Positions 1-7,568 of a stretch of 17,745 nt of DNA are shown piece by piece. The translations under genes and the position numbers were made by a program. The notes below the pieces were generated by a model. The model had not been told where the DNA came from, did no database searches, and saw nothing but the letters and a program-made list of their open reading frames with translations. Source of the stretch: JAYRWN01 sp041917975. GTDB lineage: Bacteria > Bacteroidota > Bacteroidia > Chitinophagales > Saprospiraceae. The number at the start of each line of letters is the position of its first letter. Position 1 is the stretch's first letter. The stretch lies in the NCBI GenBank assembly GCA_041917975.1, contig JAYRWN010000077.1:1-17745 (forward strand), read 5' to 3'.

Positions 1-1784
1 GCAAGTGTTTGCTCGTGATTCATTTGTTTCAACAAAATATCCCGCGGGTCTATAAGTACCAATTCTGGCAGGTAATCTAAATCAAAAGTAAAGGTCTCAA
101 CCTGTTTTTTTAGCCACACAGATTTTATTTCGGATCGACCCAGGCCATCATAAAAGGCTATTTCTAAGGGGATGGTGAAGAGTGCAGATTGTTTGATGTC
201 TTGTTTTTGAGTTATGGTTATTGAGACTTCTTTGTTCTTGATATTCTTGGTGACCTCCAAGACAGGATGTCCGGGCTTAAAAAACCACTGGTCAAAAAAC
301 CACGATAAATCTTCACCACTGATTTTTTCCAGTGCTAAACGCAAATCATCTGCTTCAACAGAAGAATAGGCGTGTTGATGAAGGTACAGATTAATGCCCT
401 CTTTAAATAAATCCGCACCCAAGTAATCCCGAAGCATATGAATCACTAACCCGCCTTTGTTGTAACTATGAGCATCAAACATAGCTTCTTTATCCAGATA
501 ATGATCTATCAATGGATGAGCATCGCCCTGGCTCACCTGATTTAAATATCCGGCCAGCTCATTTTGTCGAGAATAATCTGCTACATCTTTGCCGTACTTG
601 TATTCATTCCAAAGGTATTCTGCATAATTCGCAAAACCTTCATTTAGTGCGAGGTTAGCCCAACTTTCACAGGTCACTAGATTACCAAACCACTGGTGGA
701 ACAATTCATGAGCGATGATATAATCATTTGGAGCATCAATTAACTCCCGGCTCTTTTTTTGGATAAAATCACCAAAAACTGATGCAGTAGTATTCTCCAT
801 GGCTCCAGAAACATAATCCCGTACCACAATTTGGGAATATTTGGCCCAAGGATAAGGTATGCCGGTGAAGGTTGAGAAGAATTGTAACATCTCCGGAGTA
901 TGGTTAAAAATCGTTTTGGCATCTGCCGCATATTCAGGTTCAACATAGTAATCTACCGGAATATTATTCCACCGCTCTTTTACTACTGCAAATTCACCCA
1001 CGGCCAGCATAAATAAGTAAGGAGCATGTGGTAAGTCCATACGCCAATAATCCGTGCGGGTACCATTTTGGTTATCAGTTTGACTGATCAATTGTCCATT
1101 TGATAGCGTCACGAATTTCTTATCGACTGTTAAGTATATTTCCTGGGTGCACCGCTCATTTGGTTTATCTATGGTCGGCATCCAACGGCTATTGTTCTCG
1201 GTTTCTCCCTGAGTCCAGATTTGCATAGGTTTCTTTTTATTATTTCCGTTGGCATTAATAAAAAACAGGCCTTTATCAGAAGTGATGGCGGCACTGCCGG
1301 ATTCTGGAAGCTCATCAGGTTTAGCCACATAAATTATTTTTACCTCAGCCGTATCGGTAGGTTTTAATGATGAATCCAATGCTATGGTTAGGCTTTTTTG
1401 ATCGTATCTGAATTTCACAGGATTTTGGTTATAAAAAACACCAGAAATGTCAAATCCTTGTGCATGCAGATCTAATGTATCCAGAGGCTTGGCAAGTGCA
1501 GTAATTTTTAATTCTGCTTCGCCGATGACATATTTATTTTCCCAATCGAAACTGAGTTTTAACCGTGTATGCACAAGGTCTGCTTTACGGTGAAACGTGT
1601 ATTGTCTTTCGCGAGTCTCATCTACCTCCATGTTGATATCAGGTGTTACGACCACGGTATCCAAATCCTCCTGGATGGTTATTACATCTTCTTGTGCAGA
1701 GGAATTCAATTTTTTTGATCCGGAACAATTGCTGAGAATAATCAGCCCAATGCCAAACCAAAAAACCAAGGCTATCTTTTTCAT
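1..1784 (-). CDS. M1-family metallo-aminopeptidase, lipoprotein (3' end off the left edge)
   Basis: This zinc aminopeptidase probably trims N-terminal residues from peptides on the periplasmic side of the envelope. About 594 codons are present; the C-terminus lies beyond position 1. The start is an ATG at 1784-1782, followed by a lipoprotein signal (MKKIALVF..., lipobox LSNC, Cys20). The M1 fold is clear: the exopeptidase motif GAMEN at residues 327-331, and the zinc site HELFH at 359-363 with the third ligand Glu382 in NEGF, giving the HExxH-x18-E spacing of the family. The core is preceded by a beta-rich N-terminal domain. There is no lysine- or acid-rich surface-export tail just after Cys20 (CSGSKK), so an inward-facing location is inferred. 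It starts 19 bp after the dapD stop and is the last visible gene of a minus-strand run. The substrate cannot be read from sequence. Confidence 0.93.
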   Translation of the reverse strand, partial: MKKIALVFWFGIGLIILSNCSGSKKLNSSAQEDVITIQEDLDTVVVTPDINMEVDETRERQYTFHRKADLVHTRLKLSFDWENKYVIGEAELKITALAKPLDTLDLHAQGFDISGVFYNQNPVKFRYDQKSLTIALDSSLKPTDTAEVKIIYVAKPDELPESGSAAITSDKGLFFINANGNNKKKPMQIWTQGETENNSRWMPTIDKPNERCTQEIYLTVDKKFVTLSNGQLISQTDNQNGTRTDYWRMDLPHAPYLFMLAVGEFAVVKERWNNIPVDYYVEPEYAADAKTIFNHTPEMLQFFSTFTGIPYPWAKYSQIVVRDYVSGAMENTTASVFGDFIQKKSRELIDAPNDYIIAHELFHQWFGNLVTCESWANLALNEGFANYAEYLWNEYKYGKDVADYSRQNELAGYLNQVSQGDAHPLIDHYLDKEAMFDAHSYNKGGLVIHMLRDYLGADLFKEGINLYLHQHAYSSVEADDLRLALEKISGEDLSWFFDQWFFKPGHPVLEVTKNIKNKEVSITITQKQDIKQSALFTIPLEIAFYDGLGRSEIKSVWLKKQVETFTFDLDYLPELVLIDPRDILLKQMNHEQTL

Positions 1785-1803
1785 AACTTATAAAACAATA
1801 TTA

Positions 1804-2616
1804 TTAAACGGCTACATTAAAATCGCGCAAAGCATGGTTAAGAGAAACCTTTTTGTCAGTGGAAGGTTGACGTTTGCCAATGATTAAAGCACAGGGTACT
1901 TGATAGGACCCGGCCGGAAAACTTTTGGTATAAGACCCAGGGATGACCACCGAACGCGCCGGCACACGACCTTTATATTCTATTGGGCGTGGTCCACTTA
2001 CATCAATGATATGAGTGGACTTGGTTAAAACCACATTTGCGCCTAAGACAGCCTCCTCTTCAATCACAACACCCTCGACAATTATACACCGCGAGCCAAT
2101 AAAACAATTATCTTCCACTATACATGGACTAGCCTGCGGTGGCTCTAAAACGCCACCGATACCCACCCCACCACTTAAATGTACATTTTTACCGATTTGG
2201 GCACATGATCCCACGGTGGCCCAGGTATCGACCATAGTACCACCACCCACATAGGCGCCAATATTCACATAACTAGGCATCAGGATTACGCCAGGCTCTA
2301 AAAAAGATCCATAACGGGCAATAGCATGGGGAACCACACGTACATTTTTGGTGGAATAGCCTTTTTTAAGAGGTATTTTATCATGAAATTCGAAAGGGCC
2401 CGTTTCAATGGTGACCATATCTTGAACACTAAAAAACAATAAAACAGCCTTTTTCACCCATTCATTGACCACCCAGACACCATCTTTTTTCTCCGCGACC
2501 CGAATTTTTCCATCGTCCAATAAACCGAGGGTGTCTAAAACTGCTTTTTTTGAGTTAACATCATTTAATTTATTACGGTCACTCCAAATTTCCTGAATGG
2601 CACTTTCTAAATTCAT
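1804..2616 (-). CDS. dapD: 2,3,4,5-tetrahydropyridine-2,6-dicarboxylate N-succinyltransferase
   Basis: This cytoplasmic enzyme transfers succinyl from succinyl-CoA to tetrahydrodipicolinate, in the succinylase branch of lysine and meso-diaminopimelate synthesis. The 270-residue length is normal for the family. An alpha-helical N-terminal domain (about 1-95) is followed by a left-handed beta-helix of imperfect hexapeptide repeats (about 100-225), including the stretches MPSYVNIGAYVG, GSCAQIGKNVHLSGGVGIGG and EDNCFIGSRCIIVEG, and a C-terminal segment ending near ALIIGKR. The ATG start lies 13 bp after the stop of the PAP2-like gene and 19 bp before the M1 peptidase, so it is probably co-transcribed. 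It does not sit with other dap genes. Its presence indicates that this organism uses succinylated intermediates rather than the direct aminotransferase or dehydrogenase routes. Confidence 0.96.
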   Translation of the reverse strand: MNLESAIQEIWSDRNKLNDVNSKKAVLDTLGLLDDGKIRVAEKKDGVWVVNEWVKKAVLLFFSVQDMVTIETGPFEFHDKIPLKKGYSTKNVRVVPHAIARYGSFLEPGVILMPSYVNIGAYVGGGTMVDTWATVGSCAQIGKNVHLSGGVGIGGVLEPPQASPCIVEDNCFIGSRCIIVEGVVIEEEAVLGANVVLTKSTHIIDVSGPRPIEYKGRVPARSVVIPGSYTKSFPAGSYQVPCALIIGKRQPSTDKKVSLNHALRDFNVAV

Positions 2617-2629
2617 GTATATGTGTTTA

Positions 2630-3268
2630 TTAATAGTAGATTAAAAATCCTATAAAAGAGACACAACCTCCTAGCCCATATCCGATCAAAACTTCCTGTA
2701 AAGTATGCGCCTTAACAGCAATGCGGGCAGAACCAACTAGTCCACTAATGAGTAGCACGATTAAAACAAAAATGAACAAGGATAAATTTGTTTTGCCAAT
2801 AAAAAGTTCACTTTTTTTAAGGACAATTAAACCATATGCAAACATTAAACCCCAGGCTGAAGTGTGTAAACTGACTTTAAAAAAAATTGAAATAATAAAA
2901 ACCGAGGCCAGCAGCAGGGTAACTGAAAAAACTAAATATTTATAATATAGAGGCAGTTCGGGGTTACTACGACTATTTATATAATACCAAAAGTAAAAAA
3001 CAGCACAGACAATAAGCGGAATAACGCGGTCGGTGTGATTGGACATATTCAGACTGGTGATCAACTGAAGTTTTTTCATCATGATTAAGGCTAACCCAGG
3101 AAGAACAACCGTGATGATCAGCGTGTAAAAAAGTAATAAGAACGCATCCGTATAAGACTGGTAGCCAAAGGAAAAAGGGTCCAACCATAACCAAAATAAC
3201 AACAAGTAAAAACAAAGGAACAATGGGTGAGTCAAATAAGCAATTGCTTTAAATACGGCCGGCATCAT
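2630..3268 (-). CDS. PAP2-like multi-pass membrane protein
   Basis: This 212-residue protein is almost entirely hydrophobic, with about six predicted membrane spans (near 12-30, 42-62, 82-97, 108-130, 136-150 and 163-180, then a C-terminal one). It resembles the PAP2 phosphatase superfamily (lipid phosphate and undecaprenyl-pyrophosphate phosphatases). Remnants of the three signature motifs can be placed: R81-x2-P84 for motif 1, S133-L-H135 in KVSLHTSAWG for motif 2, and R182-x5-H188-x3-E192 for motif 3. Both histidines and the arginine are present, but the usual final Asp is Glu and the motif 1 Lys is not evident. It may be a phosphatase of an isoprenoid or phospholipid phosphate, or a non-catalytic relative. 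Its ATG overlaps the stop of the upstream OmpA-type gene by 4 bp (ATGA), which suggests translational coupling. Confidence 0.7.
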   Translation of the reverse strand: MMPAVFKAIAYLTHPLFLCFYLLLFWLWLDPFSFGYQSYTDAFLLLFYTLIITVVLPGLALIMMKKLQLITSLNMSNHTDRVIPLIVCAVFYFWYYINSRSNPELPLYYKYLVFSVTLLLASVFIISIFFKVSLHTSAWGLMFAYGLIVLKKSELFIGKTNLSLFIFVLIVLLISGLVGSARIAVKAHTLQEVLIGYGLGGCVSFIGFLIYY

Positions 3269-4989
3269 TGCTGGATGATGCTTTTGATTTCTACTCTACG
3301 ATTCTCTTTTCTTTCATCTTCCGTTGTATTACCATTTAAGGGGCGACTACTTCCATAACCCACGGTCTTAATCCGATCTCCTGAAATACCCTTAAATATC
3401 AGATATTCCTTGATACCTTTTGCCCGTTGTTCTGACAAGATAAGTGCATCTTCAGGTTTTCCGGCATCATCCGTATGACCTTCTACCAGAATGGACAAAC
3501 CAGGCTCATCTTTCATTTTTTTCACCAGCCGGTTTAATTCATAATAGGAGTCTTCGCGAATTTGCGGCCGGTTTTGATAAAAATAAATTTTGCCCATCTG
3601 AATCTGTTTTTCGATGACCCATTTAGGCTCTTGATCTTTTTCAATTCTGGTGGAGATCTCTGTTTTTGATGGAGGTTCGGCCTTGGCTGAAACTAAGGGT
3701 TTTGGTTCAGTATCTGGATATAATGGAATGGTTAAGGTAATAATGGAATCCTCAAGGGGAATTGAGGTGACTTTGTACGAAACCCCGGCCGAAAAATATC
3801 CTGGTTTATTAACGTCGATAATTATTGATCCGGCGGTACTAACTATAATTTCAAACAAACCATTAAAGCTCCTATGGATGTAGGATTTTTTGGTGCGATC
3901 TACCAATGTATAGTTAATTTCAGCAGGCAAAACTTCTTCTGTATTTTGGTTTATTACCCGACCTTTTAAAACGATTGTTCTTGGCTCCACATCTACCTCT
4001 GGGCTAAAATTAACCCGATAAATGTCAGCAGAACCATCACGGGTGGAGACAAAATAAAAGTAATCATCCACTTCGGAATAGAAAGGGTTGCCTTCATCAG
4101 CTATGGAGTTAACCGGTTCAAACAATTTACGCGGTTTGGTCCAGGAATTCCAATCCAAGCCTGTTCTTCTGGACACATAAATATCCGTACCGCCTAACCC
4201 ATCCTTGCGGTCAGAAGCAAAAAAAAGACGTTTTTTATCCCGGCAGAGAAAGGGCATTGTTTCTTTAGCTGACGTATTAATATCTGTACCTAAATTGATG
4301 GGCGCAGACCAAACACCGGGTTTAAGACGAAAACTTACATACAGGTCCTGACCACCATAGCTGCCTTTCCGATCTAAAGCACTAATCAAAACGTCATGAT
4401 CAAAACTTAGGCTGGCACTTAAATCAGGTGCATTCGAATAAAATTTATAGATATATAACGGTTCAGGAAAGGAAAACTCATTTGAGCTCAAGGGCTTAGT
4501 CCTTGACAATCCGTGGTACATACTACCATCCAGTCCGAACTGATTGATAATAATCAGGGATTGGTCTGGTTCTGAAAAAGCGCAGATACTATTTGGTAAG
4601 GCATTATTCAAAGGAAACCCGGGGTGAATTACCTCCACAAACTCGCCATCTTTGGCCGGACTAAGCCAAACATCCTGATTATAGTTCGAATGGATTGGGT
4701 TGTCGATACGTTCTTTTCCCAATTGAGAAAAAATCTGCTTTATCAAAGCATGGTATTCTTTTTCATCCAGTTTTTCTGATAAATCATTTTCATACTGAAA
4801 CAAGGATCGCTTAAAATCAGGAGAACCTACCCGGGTAAAATATAAGGTTTTACCATCCGGTGAAACAATGGGGCTTATTTCATTATAAGCCGTATTAATA
4901 GTTCCAGCTAATTTCTCAAGTTTGTATTGAGCCGCAACCGGCATGCAGCACAGGACAGACATTAAGAATAAGATAGCGGTTCTATTCAT
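3265..4989 (-). CDS. OmpA-family outer-membrane protein with PD40 beta-propeller
   Basis: This 574-residue exported protein probably tethers the outer membrane to peptidoglycan. The signal peptide is residues 1-20 (cleavage at VAA-Q). Residues about 35-335 hold WD40-like PD40 blades, such as SPDGKTLYFTR near 43, CRDKKRLFFASDRKDG and YFYFVSTRDGSADIYRV. A short carboxypeptidase-regulatory-like beta-sandwich follows (about 340-410), then a proline/lysine-rich linker. The C-terminal OmpA domain (about 455-574) has the peptidoglycan-binding HTDDAG at 505-510, SEQRA with Arg522, and the closing NRRVEI. This PD40-plus-OmpA architecture is common in Bacteroidota, where some members accompany gliding or type IX secretion genes; no such genes are next to this one. 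It is the first gene of the minus-strand run ending at dapD and the M1 peptidase, and has a candidate promoter just upstream. Confidence 0.92.
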   Translation of the reverse strand: MNRTAILFLMSVLCCMPVAAQYKLEKLAGTINTAYNEISPIVSPDGKTLYFTRVGSPDFKRSLFQYENDLSEKLDEKEYHALIKQIFSQLGKERIDNPIHSNYNQDVWLSPAKDGEFVEVIHPGFPLNNALPNSICAFSEPDQSLIIINQFGLDGSMYHGLSRTKPLSSNEFSFPEPLYIYKFYSNAPDLSASLSFDHDVLISALDRKGSYGGQDLYVSFRLKPGVWSAPINLGTDINTSAKETMPFLCRDKKRLFFASDRKDGLGGTDIYVSRRTGLDWNSWTKPRKLFEPVNSIADEGNPFYSEVDDYFYFVSTRDGSADIYRVNFSPEVDVEPRTIVLKGRVINQNTEEVLPAEINYTLVDRTKKSYIHRSFNGLFEIIVSTAGSIIIDVNKPGYFSAGVSYKVTSIPLEDSIITLTIPLYPDTEPKPLVSAKAEPPSKTEISTRIEKDQEPKWVIEKQIQMGKIYFYQNRPQIREDSYYELNRLVKKMKDEPGLSILVEGHTDDAGKPEDALILSEQRAKGIKEYLIFKGISGDRIKTVGYGSSRPLNGNTTEDERKENRRVEIKSIIQQ

Positions 4990-5013
4990 AACTGAATATT
5001 ACTATTTTCGCGG

Positions 5014-5021
5014 CAAAAATA
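5014..5021 (-). promoter_or_regulatory. Candidate Bacteroidota -7 box upstream of the OmpA-type gene
   Basis: Read on the minus strand this is TATTTTTG, fitting the TAnnTTTG -7 consensus of Bacteroidota sigma factors. It ends 24 nt before the ATG at 4989. I see no clear TTTG -33 element at the expected spacing, so the call rests on the octamer and its position. Confidence 0.4.
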
Positions 5022-5099
5022 TACACTTCGTTTTAATATCTGGTTAAAAAGGTTCATAATCGAAACTGATTTATAAATCCCGAGGTTATTAATTTGCTT

Positions 5100-5675
5100 A
5101 TGGATAAATTTTCATTAATCATTGGGGTAATGATATTTTGTGGTGGTTTAGCCCAAGCCCAATGGAAGGATTATATCGTAGAACGTAACGATACGATATA
5201 TATTTCAACCCTCGATCCGGTATCTGTAACCGCCCCGCGCAAGTTTGCCTCCAAAGAAGAATACCAGAGATACATGCTCTATAGACGTTATGCCATTATT
5301 GTTTATCCATATGCGATGAAGGCCATCCAGTTATATAATGATTTAGACCAAGAAACCGACGGATTAAAAAAACGCAAGGCCCAAAAGGTTATCAATAAAT
5401 ACCACAAAGAACTGAAAGAAGAATTCACTGATCAGCTAAAACATTTGACCAGAACTCAAGGCAAAATATTGATAAAAATGATTGAGAAAGAAATAGATCG
5501 TCCGTTTTATGAAATTTTAAAAGATTTAAAAGGGGGTGTAGCCGCCGGATACTGGAATACTATGGGAAAAATTTACGGTTATAAACTGAAAGACCAATAT
5601 GAAACAGGAGAAGACCCCATTTTGGATGTAGTTCTCAAGGATTTTGATTTAACGTATCATAAAAGTAATGATTAG
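5100..5675 (+). CDS. DUF4294 family exported protein
   Basis: This is a conserved Bacteroidota protein of unknown function. From the ATG at 5100 it has 191 residues with a cleavable signal peptide (about 1-20, ending GLAQA-Q). The mature part is mostly helical and charged and carries the family's hallmark stretches: RRYAIIVYPYA at 62-72, a lysine-rich helix at about 88-110, LTRTQGKILIKMIEKE at 116-131 and a conserved end, GGVAAGYWNTMGKIYGYKLK at 145-164. A TTG at 5094 in the same frame has a GAGG 8 nt upstream and would add only Leu-like residues; ATG fits the signal peptide better. The next gene, mvaD, starts 2 bp after the stop, so the two are surely co-transcribed. No catalytic motif is visible. 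A periplasmic role is inferred only from the signal peptide. Confidence 0.85.
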   Translation: MDKFSLIIGVMIFCGGLAQAQWKDYIVERNDTIYISTLDPVSVTAPRKFASKEEYQRYMLYRRYAIIVYPYAMKAIQLYNDLDQETDGLKKRKAQKVINKYHKELKEEFTDQLKHLTRTQGKILIKMIEKEIDRPFYEILKDLKGGVAAGYWNTMGKIYGYKLKDQYETGEDPILDVVLKDFDLTYHKSND

Positions 5676-5677
5676 CA

Positions 5678-6709
5678 GTGCAGGCATTTGTTAGCGAGTG
5701 GAGATGCCCATCAAATATTGCCCTGGTAAAGTACTGGGGTAAAAAACCCGGCCAATTACCGGGCAATCCATCTATAAGTTTCACCTTGTCCTCAGCCTAT
5801 TCTCAAACCAGGCTGGAAGCATATCAGCATCAAAACGCTGGGATAGAATTTTATTTAGACCACCAACGAGAAACCAGGTTTGAAGCAAAAATACATGATT
5901 TTTTTAAGTCTCTTGATGAAGAACTTCCTGGTCTAAAGCAATTTTACTTCAAGATTTATAGCCATAATTCATTTCCACATTCAGCAGGCATTGCTTCCTC
6001 TGCGTCAGCCATGGGCGCATTAGCCCTCTGCCTCAGCGAATTTGAAGAATATTTTACCAAACAAAAGACTCCTGAGCTCTTTAATCGGGCTTCTTATCTT
6101 GGTCGGCTAGCGTCCGGGAGTGCTTCAAGGTCACTTATTCCCCGGATGGCGTTGTGGGGTAAACATCCTGAAGTTGTTCAGTCTTCTGACCAGTATGCCA
6201 TGGAGGTAAATGGAATTGACCCTCGGATGCATCGTTTTTACGACTATATACTTATTATTGACAGCCAACCCAAAGCGGTATCAAGTTCGGCAGGACACAA
6301 GCTAATGGAGAAACATATATATGCCGATCGCCGCTACCATCAAGCTAATGAAAATATCACCCGACTGCTGGCGGCGATGAAACAATATGATTTAGAGCAA
6401 TTTATAGAAATTGTAGAGGAAGAAGCCATGACTTTACATGCACTCATGATGTGCTCCAGACCAGGATTTTTGCTCATGCATCCCAATACCCTTCAGGTGA
6501 TTCAGAGCATTCGGGAGTTTCGTAAAAACTCCGGGATTCCGGTAGCATTCACCCTGGATGCTGGTCCTAATGTACACGTGTTATTTCCCGAGGAATATTT
6601 GCCCCAGGTTGAGACCTTGGTTGATCAGGAATTAATTCAATATTGTGAGAATGGTCGTTTTATCAGAGATAGGGTAGGTATGGGTCCACAAAAAATTTCG
6701 GATCTGTGA
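5678..6709 (+). CDS. mvaD: Diphosphomevalonate decarboxylase
   Basis: This GHMP-kinase-fold enzyme performs the ATP-dependent decarboxylation of mevalonate 5-diphosphate to isopentenyl diphosphate, the last step of the classical mevalonate pathway. It has 343 residues and the family motifs in order: NIALVKYWGK at 13-22, the phosphate-binding loop PHSAGIASSASA at 100-111, SGSASRS at 146-152, and FTLDAGPNVH at 291-300, where Asp294 matches the catalytic aspartate. The start is a GTG at 5678, 2 bp after the DUF4294 stop; no in-frame ATG lies at a usable position. Its stop overlaps the GTG of the rhodanese gene (GTGA), pointing to coupled translation. Other mevalonate genes are not in the window. 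Many Bacteroidota use this route instead of MEP. A phosphomevalonate decarboxylase specificity cannot be ruled out by eye. Confidence 0.94.
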   Translation: MQAFVSEWRCPSNIALVKYWGKKPGQLPGNPSISFTLSSAYSQTRLEAYQHQNAGIEFYLDHQRETRFEAKIHDFFKSLDEELPGLKQFYFKIYSHNSFPHSAGIASSASAMGALALCLSEFEEYFTKQKTPELFNRASYLGRLASGSASRSLIPRMALWGKHPEVVQSSDQYAMEVNGIDPRMHRFYDYILIIDSQPKAVSSSAGHKLMEKHIYADRRYHQANENITRLLAAMKQYDLEQFIEIVEEEAMTLHALMMCSRPGFLLMHPNTLQVIQSIREFRKNSGIPVAFTLDAGPNVHVLFPEEYLPQVETLVDQELIQYCENGRFIRDRVGMGPQKISDL

Positions 6710-7236
6710 GAACAAGGTTTAGTTTATTGTTTTTTTGGTCATGGTTTTTCCTGACAGCACAAAACAGGCAACCCGTTCATCTTGCCTGTAAGGATGCTAA
6801 CTTTAATCAGGAAGTTAAAGACTGGTTACAGTTTACCGTGCCGGTCATTTCGGTCCAACAGCTTGCAGGCCAATCCGATCAATATGTTATCCTGGATGCA
6901 CGCGAAACCGAGGAATTTGCAATTAGCCATATTAAAGGAGCTATACTGGTCGGGTATGATAAATTCAACCTTAACCAAATACCCAAGTTGGGGGAAAACA
7001 AACGTATTGTAGTCTATTGTTCTATTGGGTACCGCAGTGAGAAAATAGCGGAGAAACTAAAAAAAGCTGGGTATAAACAGGTTTATAATCTTTATGGAGG
7101 GATTTTTGAATGGGTGAATAATGCCTTTCCGGTATTCAATGCACAAGATCGAGCAGAAACCCGGCTTCACACCTTCAATCAAAAGTGGAGTAAATGGGTT
7201 TTGAACCCGGATGTTCAAAAAGTATGGGCAAAATGA
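6706..7236 (+). CDS. Exported single-domain rhodanese-like protein
   Basis: This 176-residue protein has a hydrophobic N-terminal signal (about 4-18, ending FLTAQN) and one rhodanese domain (about 47-140). The signatures are ILDARETEEFAISHI at 62-76 and the active-site loop CSIGYRS at 105-111, with Cys105 able to carry a persulfide. The loop length fits sulfurtransferases rather than Cdc25-type phosphatases. The C-terminal tail is rich in Trp and Lys (WSKWVLNPDV). It probably handles reactive sulfur or thiols in the periplasm; the acceptor is unknown. The GTG start overlaps the mvaD stop by 4 bp. The last 22 bp overlap the 3' end of the opposing alkyltransferase-like gene. There is no obvious biochemical link between a rhodanese and mevalonate decarboxylation, so the pairing may be only operon packing. 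Confidence 0.88.
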   Translation: MRTRFSLLFFWSWFFLTAQNRQPVHLACKDANFNQEVKDWLQFTVPVISVQQLAGQSDQYVILDARETEEFAISHIKGAILVGYDKFNLNQIPKLGENKRIVVYCSIGYRSEKIAEKLKKAGYKQVYNLYGGIFEWVNNAFPVFNAQDRAETRLHTFNQKWSKWVLNPDVQKVWAK

Positions 7237-7568
7237 TGCTCACTATCTAATGCTTCAGGATGCCAGAAGAGGCTCTTAAAATTTTCTACCCGGTCATTAA
7301 TTACAAGGATGCCCTCACTTTCTAATAAGGCTTGCATTAAGGACGGGGGATTAAAGTGATGTCGACCACTTAATTCTCCTTGGCTATTTACCACCCGGTG
7401 GGCCGGTATAGTATCGTAATGCAAGGAACTGTTTTTTAGCGCCCAACCCACCATTCGGGCAGACCCTAAACACAAATATTGAGCAATCGCACCATAGGAG
7501 GTTACCCGCCCATAAGGAATATTTTTAGTTACTTCGTAAACTTGCTCGAAATAATGACTCTTATGCAT
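7215..7568 (-). CDS. Alkyltransferase-like protein (ATL), MGMT/YbaZ family without the acceptor Cys
   Basis: This 117-residue protein is the DNA-binding domain of the O6-alkylguanine transferase family. The hallmark PCHR motif is PAHR here (55-58), with Ala56 in place of the alkyl-acceptor cysteine, so it cannot repair by self-alkylation. ATL proteins of this kind bind O6-alkylguanine, flip the base and hand the lesion to nucleotide excision repair. The supporting residues are present: IPYGRVTSYG at 17-26 (DNA-binding turn and Tyr25) and SARMVGWALK at 36-45, where Arg38 matches the arginine finger. The ATG at 7568-7566 gives a normal N-terminus for the family. The start abuts that of the divergent TrpF-like gene. 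The 3' end overlaps the rhodanese gene by 22 bp. Confidence 0.9.
   Translation of the reverse strand: MHKSHYFEQVYEVTKNIPYGRVTSYGAIAQYLCLGSARMVGWALKNSSLHYDTIPAHRVVNSQGELSGRHHFNPPSLMQALLESEGILVINDRVENFKSLFWHPEALDSEHHFAHTF

Noticed and set aside
1597..1887. Open frame of 96 codons on the plus strand
   Set aside because: It lies antisense to the M1 peptidase and dapD ends, and both of those genes have strong family motifs. No domain is recognisable in it.
5094..5099. TTG start for the DUF4294 gene with a GAGG upstream
   Set aside because: The ATG two codons later gives a better signal peptide, and Shine-Dalgarno sites carry little weight in Bacteroidota.
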